Source of the DNA: Semisulcospira habei
Taxonomy: Eukaryota; Mollusca; Gastropoda; Semisulcospiridae
Direction: 5' to 3'
NCBI GenBank assembly: GCA_036245525.1
Contig: BTPG01000004.1
Location: forward strand, 20,564,978 to 20,628,977
DNA length: 64,000 nt
The notes under the pieces were generated by a model that saw only the letters and a program-made list of their open reading frames with translations, made no database searches and was not told the DNA's origin. A program made the translations under genes and the position numbers. Numbering within the stretch: the first letter of the stretch is position 1; the number at the start of each line of letters is the position of its first letter. This document shows positions 1 to 9,376 of this stretch, piece after piece.

Positions 1-1191
1 GCGCATGTAGCTCGCTCCCGCGCGAAGCGGTAGGAAGTGCCAGCAGGAAACAAGTCTTGCGTGCCAAGTCCGCGAGCTGGGCCAAAGGTAATGGTACGAA
101 GCGGGCGGAGTTCAACCACGTGAACACCCAGGGTAGGTCCCAGCGAGGAAGGAGCGAGCGGAGTGTAAGGTGCTGGGTGCCGAAGTGTCCCATAAGGTCG
201 GCTAGGTCCTTGCAGGCGCCCGGATCGGGTCGTCCCAGGTGACGATAGGTGTCCGCCATCATGGACCGGTAACCGCGTACCGTGATGAGGGTTAGGCTTT
301 GGTCTCGAAGAGCCAGAGAGAGAAGTCCGCCAGCGGAGGATGAGTCAGATCCGTGGGCGGAAGGCCAAGATCGGTACACCAGGAACAGAGGACTCGCCAG
401 TTCCCTCGTAGGCTCGAAGGGTCGACAGTCCCCGGGGCGCAGCGATCGCCTCCATAGCTGCATCTGAGTCTACTCTAGCTCCGAGGGTTTGCCGCCCAAC
501 CTCCAGGCGTGAAGGAGGAGCCACTCCAGGCAGGGGTGAACAGCGGCTGGCGCGGTTGCTTGAGCATGGTCCGCGGGGTGGGCAGCAGCAGGGGCGGGTC
601 TGTGGCGAGGCTGAGCAGGTCGGTGATCCAGGAGCGGTTCCAGACGAGCGGTGCGACCGACAGGAGGAACGCCGAAGAGCCCCGCAGTTAGAGGAGGACT
701 TAGGGCACGAGGACGGTAGGGGGACCGGTATAGGCCACAAGTCCGTCCCAGGGAAAGGAGAGCGCATCGACAGCCCAGGCAAGGTGGTCGGGAATCGGGG
801 AGACGAAGAGGGGAAGCTGGTGGTTCCACCTCGTGGCGAACGACTCGGCCTGGGGAGTCTCCCAGCGGGCGCAGATCATCTGAAAGATGTCCTGTCGCAG
901 GGTCCATTCCGTGTGTAGGAGTTGGTCGCGGCGAGACCGAGAGTCGGCCAAGCCATTTAGGCATCCGGGAACGTGCGGGGCTTGAAGGATAATGCTCCGG
1001 TCCTCGCACCAACGCATCTTCCTGTAGAGGAGCATACACAGGTCAGGGGAGCGTGTGCCACCCAGCTTCTGGATGTAAGCGACCACGATCGTGTCGTCCG
1101 AAAGCACGAGAAGCTCCTGGTGTCGGAGGAGGTACTCCCCGGCGTGAAGGGCTCGCCATACGGCCTGCATCTCCAGACAGTGGGTGTGCTC

Positions 1192-1230
1192 TTTTTCTTT
1201 TTCTTTTTTTTTTTTTTTTTTTTTTTTCTT
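1192..1230. repeat. poly(T)/poly(A) tract inside DIRS RNase H
   Basis: A run of T with a few C interruptions. It stands where the first catalytic part of RNase H would be expected, so coding sequence was lost there. It produces misleading poly-lysine frames on the minus strand. Confidence 0.85.
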
Positions 1231-1755
1231 GGTGTGCGCCCAGTGTGCGGGCCAGGGGCCCGCCTGGAGGGGGAGAGGCTAAGGGAACTCCCGACGCTAG
1301 CCACGTAGGGCCGGTCCACCGACGAAGGTGCGGACGGAGCATCTGGGGCACTGGGACCGCGGCCGTCAAGTCTCTGGAAGACGTGAGCCAATGGAGAAGA
1401 TGCAGTTGAATTGGCCGGGAGTAGAGACGCCCTAGAGGGATAAGATCCGCTGCGGCGTTCATCAAACCCAGCAACTGAAGCCAGACTCTGGCGGGGCCTG
1501 CATCCTCCCGAGCTAACTGGTCGGCTAGATCAGCAATCCTCTTGATCCGGGGCACCGGAAGGCGTACCGTGTTGAGGTTGGTAGGGAGTTCCATACCCAG
1601 ATGCACAACCCGGCGGGAGGGAGAGATCCGACTTGCCGTCGTCTACTAGGAAGCCCAGGTGTGCCAGGAGGTGCAAGAGAGCATCTCTGTCCGTGGCTAG
1701 CGCGGTCTCCGATTGGTTGCACCACGGAGACCGTCCAGGTAGTTCGACGTGGACT

Positions 1756-2040
1756 TGTGTTTCTGTCTACCCGAGGTCCATTCACCTGTATTTGCCTTTT
1801 TTAAACTCTCCCTACTGTCTGCACTGCCTGTAGCTCTTGATATTGGATGTGTGTTGCTAAATGGTCTTAGCTTTATTTAGGCCCCATGTGTTAGGTTTAT
1901 TTAATGTGTTTGACCGGCTGGCGACATACATTCAATGTTCTGTTTAGTTGGGTTTTTTTTTTTCACAAGCAGTGCAGGCACGTCCTGAGAAAGCCTTGTT
2001 GCTGTCGGGACGTTAAGCAATGTACAATCAATCAATCAAT
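1756..2040 (+). repeat. SINE-like retroposon, 5' truncated, with (ATCA)n tail
   Basis: The insertion ends in ACAATCAATCAATCAAT and is flanked by an 11-bp duplication CGACGTGGACT (1745-1755 and 2041-2051). Its body, including TAGGCCCCATGTGTTAGG and CGGGACGTTAAGCAATGTAC, recurs in reverse orientation at 24463-24849, so this is a dispersed family. The present copy lacks the roughly 100 bp at the 5' end that the other copy has. It entered the DIRS RT, so it is younger than that element. Confidence 0.85.
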
Positions 2041-2164
2041 CGACGTGGACTGGAGGAGGACTGTCGGGCTAAGGCGACTAAGGCGTCCATCCGCCAAGTG
2101 AAGACCCAGGGGCGGAGGTTGAGTCCGAACGGCAATCCTACCGAAGGCGCTCGAGCGGTGCGCA

Positions 2165-4220
2165 CTAGTGTCCTGAACAGAAAGTGGAACGGAAGGAGTC
2201 GGGGGCGCGACCGAGTCGTGCAAGCTAGGGCTGACGTCTCTCCTGGCCAGACTCAGTGAGTAGGGCGCTACGCCGGCGTACAGATCCTCCGGAAGGATCA
2301 GCGGGCTTAACGGGGAGAGACGGGAGAGGAAGGCCAGTCACGTTGGACGGCACATGGCGGACTGCTGCAGGCCGGGCTCAGTGAGGCGGGCGCTGTGCCG
2401 GCAAACAGACCCTCCGGAAGGGTCAGCGGGCGTGGCAGCAGTGGCAGTCCTCTGATCAGCCATCAAGTGACCTGAAAGTGGAACGGAGGGAGTCGGGGCG
2501 CGACCGTGTCGCGCAAGCTAAGGCTGAAGCCTCTCTTGGCCAGACTCCGAGAGCAGGGCGCTATGCCGGCGTTCAGATCCTCCGGGGGGAGCGGCGACGA
2601 TCCCGGCGAGGCGAATGATCCCTCCAGCGATGCTCGAGGGGCGAGCGTGAGTGTCTAGAACTGACGGTGGAACGGGATGAGTCGGGGGCGCGACCGTGTC
2701 GCGCAGGTTGAGGCTGACGTCTCTCCTGGCCAGACTCAGTGAGAAGGGCTCTATGCCGGCGTGTAGATCCTCCGGAAGGATCAGCGGGCTTCTCGGGGAG
2801 AGAGAGAGGATGAAGGCCAGTCAACGTGGGACGGCTCATGGCGGACTGCTGCAGGCCGGGCTCAGTGAGGCGGGCGCTGTGCCGGCAAACAGACCCTCCG
2901 GAAGGGTCAGCGGGCGTGGCAGCAGTGGCGATCCTCTGGTCAGCGCACAACGCCGGGTCCCGACGAGCAGACCGTTCCGAGGGCCGATGCGAGGAAGGGC
3001 GGTCGTTACCGAAGGGGCGGCGGAAGTGTCCACAGGAGCCGGACGAGAGATAGTAGACGGAGGTCACTCTCGCCGATAAAACTCCAGAGGTCCGACCAAC
3101 GTCTCCGGCCAAGTCGCACAGACATCCCGAGGAACGAACCGCCGACCCGTAGAGACTGAGTCGCCGAACAGCAAGGGTCCACCCAAGGGGGCACGGTGAA
3201 GTTGCGCTCGCAGGTCCGGCGGCAACGTACTGCAGGGGCGGAGCAGGGCATCTCGACGCATGAGGTCGCAGTTGGCCGAAGCCACCATCGCGTTGACCGA
3301 GGAATGGTAGGCGGCGCAATTGGCGGTCTCCGCGAGGACCAGCAGGTCTCCTAGGAGGGGAGAGATGGAATGATGCCAGGATACCTCCACCCGACGAACC
3401 AAGGCTTGAGTGAGGAGCTCCATAACACCCGAGCAGGCCAAGGTGTTTCGGACCAAGGTCGCTGTCTTGTCCAGGCCCCGCAGCGGGGACCGCCGCAGCA
3501 GAGTCAGACCGCCGGCTAGGGACACCGCCGAAGGGTCCAGCGTAGGCAGAGGGATGGAGAAGGCCTGGGAGAGTCCAGCATACCCGTCCCGCCGAAAGAT
3601 GTCTAAATCCGCGGGCCAGCGACGGTCGGAGAAGAAGACCGGCTCCTGGGACGTGGCCAGCTGTAGGTGCGACGAAAAGACGTCTCGAAGACCCTTAAAG
3701 CCGGGCGGTTGGGGAAGCGACCTAAACTTCTTGACCTGCCTCTCCGCGTCAACGAAGGCGGCGACCTTCCTCTTCAGCTCCGGGGAAGCTGCCGCGTGCG
3801 AGGTCGAGCGATCCTCCTCGTCCAACAGAGCCGAGACCGAGACTTCGGGTAGCAGGCTGAGCGCATCGTCCTGCAGGGGGCGTCGAGAATCCCGCTGACG
3901 GTGCTCGCGAGGCGAGCGAGAGCGCGGGCGTCTGGAGGAGGAACGGTGAGGATCAGGGTCGCGGCTGCGTCGCGACGGACGGTGCTGACGTCTCTCCGGG
4001 CCCTACTCCGGAAGTAGGCCACTATGCCAGCAAGGCGATCCTCCGGAAGGATCAGCGGGCTTGGTGCGGGGAGAGTGGTGAGGACGGCTCGTCAACGACG
4101 GACGGCTCAAGGCCAACTGCTGCTGGTCACTCTCAGTGAGACGTGCGCTAAGCCGGCAAACAGACCCTCCGGAAGGGTCAGCGGGCGTGGCAGCAGTGGC
4201 GGTCCTGTGGTCAGACAAAA
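2165..4220. repeat. GC-rich repeat units inside the left DIRS element
   Basis: A unit of about 300 bp carrying GATCCTCCGGAAGGATCAGCGGG, followed by the related AGACCCTCCGGAAGGGTCAGC, occurs at about 2170-2470, partly at 2480-2600, again at 2650-2950 and at 3930-4220. The CCCTCCGGAAGGG cores are small palindromes. The gag-like ORF lies between the third and fourth copies. No separate coding function is visible. Confidence 0.7.
3064..3900 (-). CDS. DIRS gag-like ORF1 protein (partial, no clean start)
   Basis: A long open minus-strand frame, continuing in frame upstream of a non-ATG start at 3825 to about 3900. The protein opens with an acidic/serine-rich segment, then a basic stretch (ELKRKVAAF, RQVKKFRSL), and continues with leucine- and alanine-rich helices. 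This matches the position and character of the gag-like first ORF of DIRS retrotransposons, upstream of RT. No CCHC knuckle is seen, and the assignment rests mainly on position. Upstream sequence is in a shifted frame (to about 4022), so the gene is probably broken at its 5' end. Confidence 0.5.
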   Translation of the reverse strand, partial: RQRDSRRPLQDDALSLLPEVSVSALLDEEDRSTSHAAASPELKRKVAAFVDAERQVKKFRSLPQPPGFKGLRDVFSSHLQLATSQEPVFFSDRRWPADLDIFRRDGYAGLSQAFSIPLPTLDPSAVSLAGGLTLLRRSPLRGLDKTATLVRNTLACSGVMELLTQALVRRVEVSWHHSISPLLGDLLVLAETANCAAYHSSVNAMVASANCDLMRRDALLRPCSTLPPDLRAQLHRAPLGGPLLFGDSVSTGRRFVPRDVCATWPETLVGPLEFYRRE

Positions 4221-5405
4221 CCGCGAACCCCGAAGAGGGGACCGTTCTGTGCGGGAGTGGCCGAGGAAACAGCCAGGGCGGCCAACGTGTCAAAGGGCGC
4301 TGAACGCTCGTAAGCCGGGCGGGCACGCTCTCGGCGGTAAAAGGACCAAGGTCCGCCCACATAACCTCAGGCCAGGCCGCACACCGCTTACACTCTGGTA
4401 TCAGATTCAGTCCACCCAACCAATTTCAAATACGATTTTGAACTTCCAAAAACCACAGCAGCTCGCCTGAGCTTGCCCTTAGCACCACGTGAAAGTTCTG
4501 TGTTTACGTTCCGTGTGTGAGTGAATGCGCGTGACTCACGTGAGCGCGCTTGTTGGGCCCAGTTCGGGGCGGCGCTTTGAGCCGATTTTCAATTGGGATA
4601 AAGCGCCTATTTAATGTGCTTAATATTATTATTATTATTATTATTATTACACCTGCGGTCCGAGGAACCACCGAACGCGGTAGGGAGACCGAGTGAGTGT
4701 CCGTCGGCCACCTAAAGTCATCGCACCGGGAGCACAACGACATTATCGAAGCGTAGGCGGGCTCCCGGTGAAAGCGTAATGGGGCACTCTCGGAGGGCTA
4801 ACGGGGCTTTAAACGGGCTAACACACACGGAGCCCAAGGCCCACGTGCAAAACGGGCGCGACACGGCAACAGCCGACCGTGAGCTAATCAGGCACTACGC
4901 ACTGAAACGAACCCCAAAGCAAAAGCAGGGAAGCACCCACAGGCAGCCGGCTCTCAGCCCGAGGGCCGGCCGAGGGAACTACCGCTACCTTACCTCTGCA
5001 ACGAAGGGAAGGGGGGGAAGGGCAGTCAAACCGCCGTCCACAGAAGCAGAAGAATCCCCGCAAGTGGCCCAACGAAGCAGGAAGAGAAGGCCAGGTAGAA
5101 GGCAGGGTAGAAGCGGGCGCAGAGCACACGAAGTCGGCATCAAGCGTCGGTAGGCAGAAGACCGGTCGAGGCAGCGAGAGCGCGGGCCAGACACGTCTTC
5201 TCTCCACGAGCGAAGTAGAAAGACTGAATGGTCTCGTGACCGGATCTGGTAAGGCAGGTATGGGGAGATAACTCTCGGCCCCTCTGGGGGGTTCCCCGAG
5301 GGCCTCTCGGGTTGTGTGGGCACACAACGGGCAAGTAGGCTAAAATTGAGCCTAGAAGTAGATATTCCCATGTAGTCATGTCATCGGTAATGTTTTTGAG
5401 GAAAT
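4221..5405. other. 5' non-coding end of left DIRS element
   Basis: No gene is supported here. There is an (ATT)n microsatellite at 4621-4649 beside a TAAAGCGCCTATTTAATG fragment typical of molluscan SINE debris. Beyond it lies GC-rich DNA running to the DIRS-type terminus (CATGTCATCGGTAATG near 5380). Confidence 0.5.
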
Positions 5406-6049
5406 AACTTTTAATTCAAAATGATTGGACCTAAAGAATACACACCCAACCCACATTAACGTGGCTACAAATGGGTGCGAAAGAGACAGCAAAGCCTCTT
5501 TCAATTCAATCCAGAACAGAAAAGCATTCTGAATATCACATTAAGGATAAATCTAATTCACAATAAAGTCATACTGTTTATATCACATGACACATATTCT
5601 GATTCACAAACGTATTCACATTGAGCAAGAAAATATTGGCATCATCTATGTAAGGAGCTATAGCCCCCTGAACATAATCCTTTAGTGATAAGCAAAAAGT
5701 CCTCGGGCCGATGTCAGCAGCAACTGCGGCTGAGTGCCGTCAGGAGCTCTGAAAAATGTTGATAAATCTGACTTTCGTTAAAGTAGCTAAGCTGACCTTG
5801 CAATAACCAAAGTAGACTGCATGTATACATACCTGCATCTGTGGTGTGGAAGACGGAACATGACAAACCAGATGCAAACCACAAGAAAGAGTAAACATTT
5901 TGTAAACCACTACAGAAAATACATCATTGACAGTAGAAAACCTGTGCAAACCATCAACCATGGAGCACCCTTATCACAGTGCACGTTGTGTAACAGTTTG
6001 CAATTGGTTTGCACTCGCATACTACTCAGTCCATGAGGTTTCACCCCCT
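5406..6049. other. Flanking host DNA left of the Polinton; no gene seen
   Basis: AT-rich sequence without a supported ORF. It ends at the target duplication TGTGCA at 6050-6055. Confidence 0.5.
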
Positions 6050-6055
6050 TGTGCA
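6050..6055. repeat. Polinton target-site duplication, left copy (TGTGCA)
   Basis: TGTGCA immediately precedes the 5'-AG terminus and matches 22154-22159 exactly. Confidence 0.93.
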
Positions 6056-6298
6056 AGAGATAGATAAGTAGACAGGTGATGGACACCCCTCCCCCAATCA
6101 ATAGATTTATTCTAATTAGCACGGTATTTAGACAAACCCACTCGACCAATTACCACCAATACCTTTATTACCTAGCCATTTTAGTTCCACTCCAGAAATC
6201 ATTCAAGCTACGTTTTTTCATCATCTGCCAACCCACGATCATTAAGCCAGATCCCCCATCCCCCCTAAATAATTAATGCTGTCATTGACTTTTTTAAA
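6056..6298 (+). repeat. Polinton left terminal inverted repeat
   Basis: 243 bp, the reverse complement of 21911-22153. Identity stops at TTTTTTAAA, after which the left side reads C and the right side (reverse complement) reads A. A 66-codon open frame in each repeat is the same sequence read twice and is not a gene. Confidence 0.95.
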
Positions 6299-6586
6299 CA
6301 AAGGCTAATTATTCAATCGGCATTTACAGTTTTACCTTTGTCAATGTAAACGACTCATTTACGATCAGCTGTTTTCGAGAAATGACTACTTGCGTCATTG
6401 TGGGAATTCCCGTTAGGCATTATTGCCCCAACCCCTTGGAAACAAAAGGCTAGTTAAAATATCTTCCCGAGAAATACACACCACCCACCCCCACACCCCA
6501 CCACTCGATGCTGTCAGAGTTGGCCTTCCTGAGAATACTTTCTGTTCATACCACCATGGTAAACAATAGTCCTCTATGCCCAAATA

Positions 6587-6591
<5 letters not shown>

Positions 6592-6640
<49 letters not shown>
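6592..6640. repeat. (CT)n microsatellite
   Basis: Dinucleotide run with one TT interruption, between the terminal repeat and its diverged copy. Confidence 0.95.
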
Positions 6641-6700
6641 GACGCCAATAGTTTTACCCCCAGAGAATAATAATGTGGGCTCCTGAGAATCCTATTTAAG

Positions 6701-6916
6701 AATCTATAGATTTATTTGATCCTCTCCGTATTTAAACTAACGCGCTCCAGCACTTACCACCAATGTCTTAATCGCCTAACCGTCCTAGTTCCATTTCAAA
6801 AATCATTCAAGCTACGTTTTTTGATCAGCTGACAACACACGATTATTAAGGCAGATACCCGACCCCACCTAAATAATTAATGCTGTCATTGACTGCTTTA
6901 AACAAAGACTAATTAC
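6701..6916 (+). repeat. Diverged second copy of the Polinton terminal repeat
   Basis: The sequence follows the terminal repeat in the same orientation: ATAGATTTATT, then CTTACCACCAAT, then CATTCAAGCTACGTTTTTT, then TAAATAATTAATGCTGTCAT, and TTTAAACAAAG..CTAATTA, with many substitutions between. It lacks the outermost ~40 bp. It lies about 400 bp inside the left end and has no counterpart that I see at the right end. Confidence 0.85.
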
Positions 6917-7070
6917 AACACAGTCAGTATATAGTACTGAATACCTAGTCAAACCGTCACGCGTCACCGGTTTATAACACACACACACACACCCGCTTAG
7001 TGTACATAAAGCGGAACAGCCAGCTGGCTAATTTTGGCTCATCATAGGCGAAAAATCTTTCTCGCACAGT

Positions 7071-7191
7071 GAAGAACATTCTCGATTCCAAAACTGTCCC
7101 CCTACAACTGAAACTGTCCCCACACCACTGAAACTGTCCCCATCAAAACAAGGGGGACAGTTTTGCATTCTAGAATGTTCTAAAGCACGTG
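7071..7191. promoter_or_regulatory. Imperfect palindrome with three AAACTGTCCCC copies and a heat-shock-element-like core
   Basis: The left side reads GAACATTCTCGATTCC then AAACTGTCCCC three times (about 7089-7141). The right side reads AGGGGGACAGTTTTGC then TTCTAGAATGTTC (7168-7180). The outer parts are complementary, so the block can fold. TTCtaGAAtgTTC is three perfect alternating nGAAn units, the consensus bound by heat-shock factor. The left arm GAAcaTTCtcGAt is a near match. It lies about 500 bp upstream of the first plus-strand gene. A regulatory role is inference. Confidence 0.5.
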
Positions 7192-7510
7192 TTTGCTGTT
7201 GTAATCATCCCATAAATAGCGTACATGTCGTAGTTGGCTACACGTCAGCGTTTGCTGATTCACATCCTGTAACCTGTTCCCACGAAAGGGACCGTAAGTC
7301 GCTTTCGGTCGAATGGAGCTACAGGCCGAAAAGAGTGCAGGGGGTCATCTTGGGTTAGTTCGAGTGATCAACTTTAAATGCTTGTTTCTCACTTAATAAC
7401 CAATCTACAACAAGTCTGTTCATCAAATTAATTGGTTTTGATAGTAGATTGTAATGGTGTAAATATCTCAAAACTCAAAATTTCCGACTTATGGTCCCTT
7501 TTGTGGGATA

Positions 7511-7565
7511 TAGAGGTATAAAGTCGACTCACAGTCTAGGATGTTCCAAATGACGTGTTTGCTTA
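7511..7565 (+). promoter_or_regulatory. Candidate promoter of the leftmost Polinton gene
   Basis: GTATAAAG (about 7516-7523) resembles a TATA box. Just downstream, CTAGGATGTTCCAAATGACGTGTTTGCT (7536-7563) repeats, with changes, the block CTAGAATGTTCTAAAGCACGTGTTTGCT at 7170-7197. The start codon of the 97-aa gene is at 7683. Confidence 0.4.
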
Positions 7566-7682
7566 TGAAATCGTTTGCAATACTGCAGGTATAAAAGTAA
7601 ACCAACAGCCAATAATCATTCTTTCCCGATTACATCCGTACCAGTAGGACAGTAAGCAGGGCCAAACGATAGCCAGGCATAA

Positions 7683-7976
7683 ATGGCGAGCCACCAAAAC
7701 AAATATGTTGAGGAAATGGAGATTGGTGAAAAAACGTACACTCAAGCTTTTTTAGACAAGCTGACAAAAGACGAGACTCTTACAAAAAGTCGCCTACGCT
7801 TAGACTTAGCAAGAGCGAAAAATAGAAAGGAAACATGTTTTCAAAACATGAAAAAGACAAAAAAGAGAATTAAAATTATGGTTGAAAAGCTACGTGAGCA
7901 ACAATCATCGTTTGACGCAGCGGTAGCTGACATACAGAGGCTAAAAGGTCTCCTTAAAGAAGAAAAAAGTGGCTAA
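7683..7976 (+). CDS. Small basic coiled-coil protein of the Polinton
   Basis: 97 aa, ATG in the context GCATAAATGGCG. The protein is highly charged, rich in Lys, Glu and Arg, and predicted almost wholly helical. Repeats of K/R and E with regular hydrophobic residues from about residue 40 to 95 (KKRIKIMVEKLREQQ) suggest a coiled coil. I recognise no family. It is the leftmost gene, alone on the plus strand behind a 1.3-kb non-coding leader that holds the heat-shock-like motif, so its expression may differ from the capsid genes. A regulatory or DNA-binding role is possible but not shown. Confidence 0.6.
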   Translation: MASHQNKYVEEMEIGEKTYTQAFLDKLTKDETLTKSRLRLDLARAKNRKETCFQNMKKTKKRIKIMVEKLREQQSSFDAAVADIQRLKGLLKEEKSG

Positions 7977-8719
7977 ATGTGGCTGTAGTTTTTTCTACAC
8001 GTCTTTGGCATACCTCGCGAGGGGGAGCCATAAATACCTTCTAGGTATTCTGATGAGACCTAACAGGTTGAAATGGCTCACAGGTTAGTACTCTATTTTT
8101 CATAGTTTGAGATCTTTCTTTCTCATATGGTGTGAAATATGTGACACTAACCTTTGAAAGCTCTGACATTTCCAAATCAACTCCAGCGTTATCCAGGGCC
8201 TTTTGAAAGCATTTGTGTACCCAGGTAAGGGAACTGTGTAATTTAGTGTAACACATGACCGCTTTTGAATACCAGGAAGGTGTTCGCTTTCAATAGGCGT
8301 GTAGTGAAATAAACACCATTACAAGTAGGGACAGGAATATCAGAGATAGACGGAAGGGGACTTCACCCCCGCGCTGGGAAAAAAAGTAAATTACAAGTAC
8401 ATGATAAGGTAACCTATAAGTTACTTTCAACTGACACATAACTTATAGGTTACCTTATCATGTACTTGCAAGTTAGTTGTCACAAATTCTTATAAGTGAC
8501 TTAAAATAAGAACTTATAAGAACCTAAACATAAGAACTTGTAAGTTCTTAACCCAAGTCACAACTTACTTGGACAGAATTTCCAAGTTACAAGGACAACA
8601 AGAAAACTTTTTTTCTCAGTAGTACTCTGGTGGTGGGGCTGATGGCATCAAATGAGCAGGCATGACATCTCTTTGTGAAGAGTATTTCAGAATTAATGAA
8701 TGATTACCAAAACTGATCT
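7977..8719. other. Non-coding spacer between convergent Polinton genes
   Basis: No convincing gene. A 71-codon minus-strand frame (8041-8256) has no supporting features. The right part (8390-8600) is full of inverted repeats, listed separately. Confidence 0.5.
8394..8468. repeat. Perfect 30-bp inverted repeat with 15-nt loop
   Basis: Arms 8394-8423 and 8439-8468 are exact reverse complements. Downstream to about 8590 the arm motif recurs in shorter palindromes (CTTATAAG, AACTTGTAAGTT). It lies between convergent genes, where a bidirectional 3' end signal or a replication-related structure could sit; function is inference. Confidence 0.9.
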
Positions 8720-9355
8720 TTACTTGCCTAACAGTCCGTAAACTTTTTTCATAGTTTCTTCTACGCCTATTTTCTTTCCTTCCTCTAAAAAAGATTGCTT
8801 TAGCTCTTCAACATTCGCGGGTTGACTACGCATCTTATTCTGTATTTCAGACTTCTGTTGCTTGTAATTTGCTAAATCATCCTGGACTCTTTTAAATTCG
8901 TTATCGTCAATTTCATTATTTTCCAAAGCCTTACTAATAATAAGTTTCATACTCGTCAGCTTAGCTGCTGCGAGCGTACTTAATGCTTCATGCTTCTGCA
9001 ACTTCATATAAAATCTTTTGTTAATAGCTTCCATACCAAAGCATGCTAGACTTGTGACAAGACCAATACCTTCAACAGCAATTCCTATAACACTTCCCAC
9101 CCCCGTTGCAAAAAGAGTTATACCTCCTACAGATAATCCGGCCGAAACCACCCCCATGGCCATTGATGTGTTGTGTACAGAATTGAAAACCGTATTGTAA
9201 CGGCGTTTACACCTCGAGTATTTTGCTTGTTCTTCTTCCAAATACTTCAACGCTTCTGTAATATTCATTAAACGGAATGAATCTGCCTTTAATGTTTTAT
9301 CACGCTCAATAGGCTCAAGCTGCTCAGGTGGTATTTGTGGATACAAGTTCACCAT
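8720..9355 (-). CDS. Polinton protein with central glycine-rich hydrophobic segment
   Basis: 211 aa; start ATG preceded by TAAATAAAAA. The N-terminal ~60 residues are polar. A long hydrophobic, Gly- and Ser-rich stretch follows at about residues 66-112 (MGVVSAGLSVGG, VGSVIGIAVEGIGLVTSLA), long enough for one or two membrane helices. Then comes a charged helical tail with coiled-coil character (QQKSEIQNKM). Proteins of this kind are encoded by invertebrate Polintons, but I know no assigned function; a virion or membrane-interacting role is inference. It is the distal member of a run of three minus-strand genes separated by about 20 bp each. Confidence 0.75.
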   Translation of the reverse strand: MVNLYPQIPPEQLEPIERDKTLKADSFRLMNITEALKYLEEEQAKYSRCKRRYNTVFNSVHNTSMAMGVVSAGLSVGGITLFATGVGSVIGIAVEGIGLVTSLACFGMEAINKRFYMKLQKHEALSTLAAAKLTSMKLIISKALENNEIDDNEFKRVQDDLANYKQQKSEIQNKMRSQPANVEELKQSFLEEGKKIGVEETMKKVYGLLGK

Positions 9356-9376
9356 TTTTTATTTACAAATATTTTT

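Larger units (their letters stand above)
345..2160 (-). pseudogene. DIRS reverse transcriptase-RNase H remnant, frameshifted and interrupted
   Basis: Minus-strand fragments follow the DIRS RT/RH order. An LPFGL motif lies at about 2120-2140 and a YLDG box (degenerate YLDD) at about 1735-1745. Next come the RT thumb region with RVWLQLLGLMNAAADLIPLG (about 1425-1505), then the RNase H part with MQAVWRALHAGEYLLRHQ and SDDTIVVAYIQKLGGTRS (about 1050-1170), and a C-terminal block containing WAVDALSFPWDGLVAY. The frame breaks several times. A SINE (1756-2040) splits the RT just upstream of the catalytic box. A poly(A) tract (minus-strand sense, 1194-1229) replaces the N-terminal part of RNase H. 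Recognition is from family motifs; no alignment was run. Confidence 0.75.
1..5405 (-). mobile_element. DIRS-like tyrosine-recombinase retrotransposon, truncated by window start
   Basis: Read on the minus strand, the order is a terminal repeat (about 5250-5405), a gag-like ORF (3064-3900), GC-rich internal repeats, and a reverse transcriptase/RNase H region (about 345-2160). The tyrosine recombinase expected next in DIRS elements would lie left of position 1. The right terminus shares CATCGGTAATG and GGCTAAAATT blocks with the termini of the second DIRS element at 36492-43340, which supports the family call. Frameshifts, a poly(A) tract and a SINE insertion show that the copy is dead. The exact right edge near 5405 is an estimate. 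Confidence 0.72.

Noticed and set aside
1043..1606. Frames with poly-lysine or poly-phenylalanine runs
   Set aside because: Produced by reading through the poly(T)/poly(A) tract inside decayed RNase H.
6076..6276. 66-codon ORF, also present at 21933-22133
   Set aside because: It lies entirely in the terminal inverted repeat, so both copies are the same DNA; no protein features.
8041..8256. 71-codon minus-strand ORF in the Polinton
   Set aside because: Start context unlike other genes of the element, no motif, and it lies in a spacer; could be chance.
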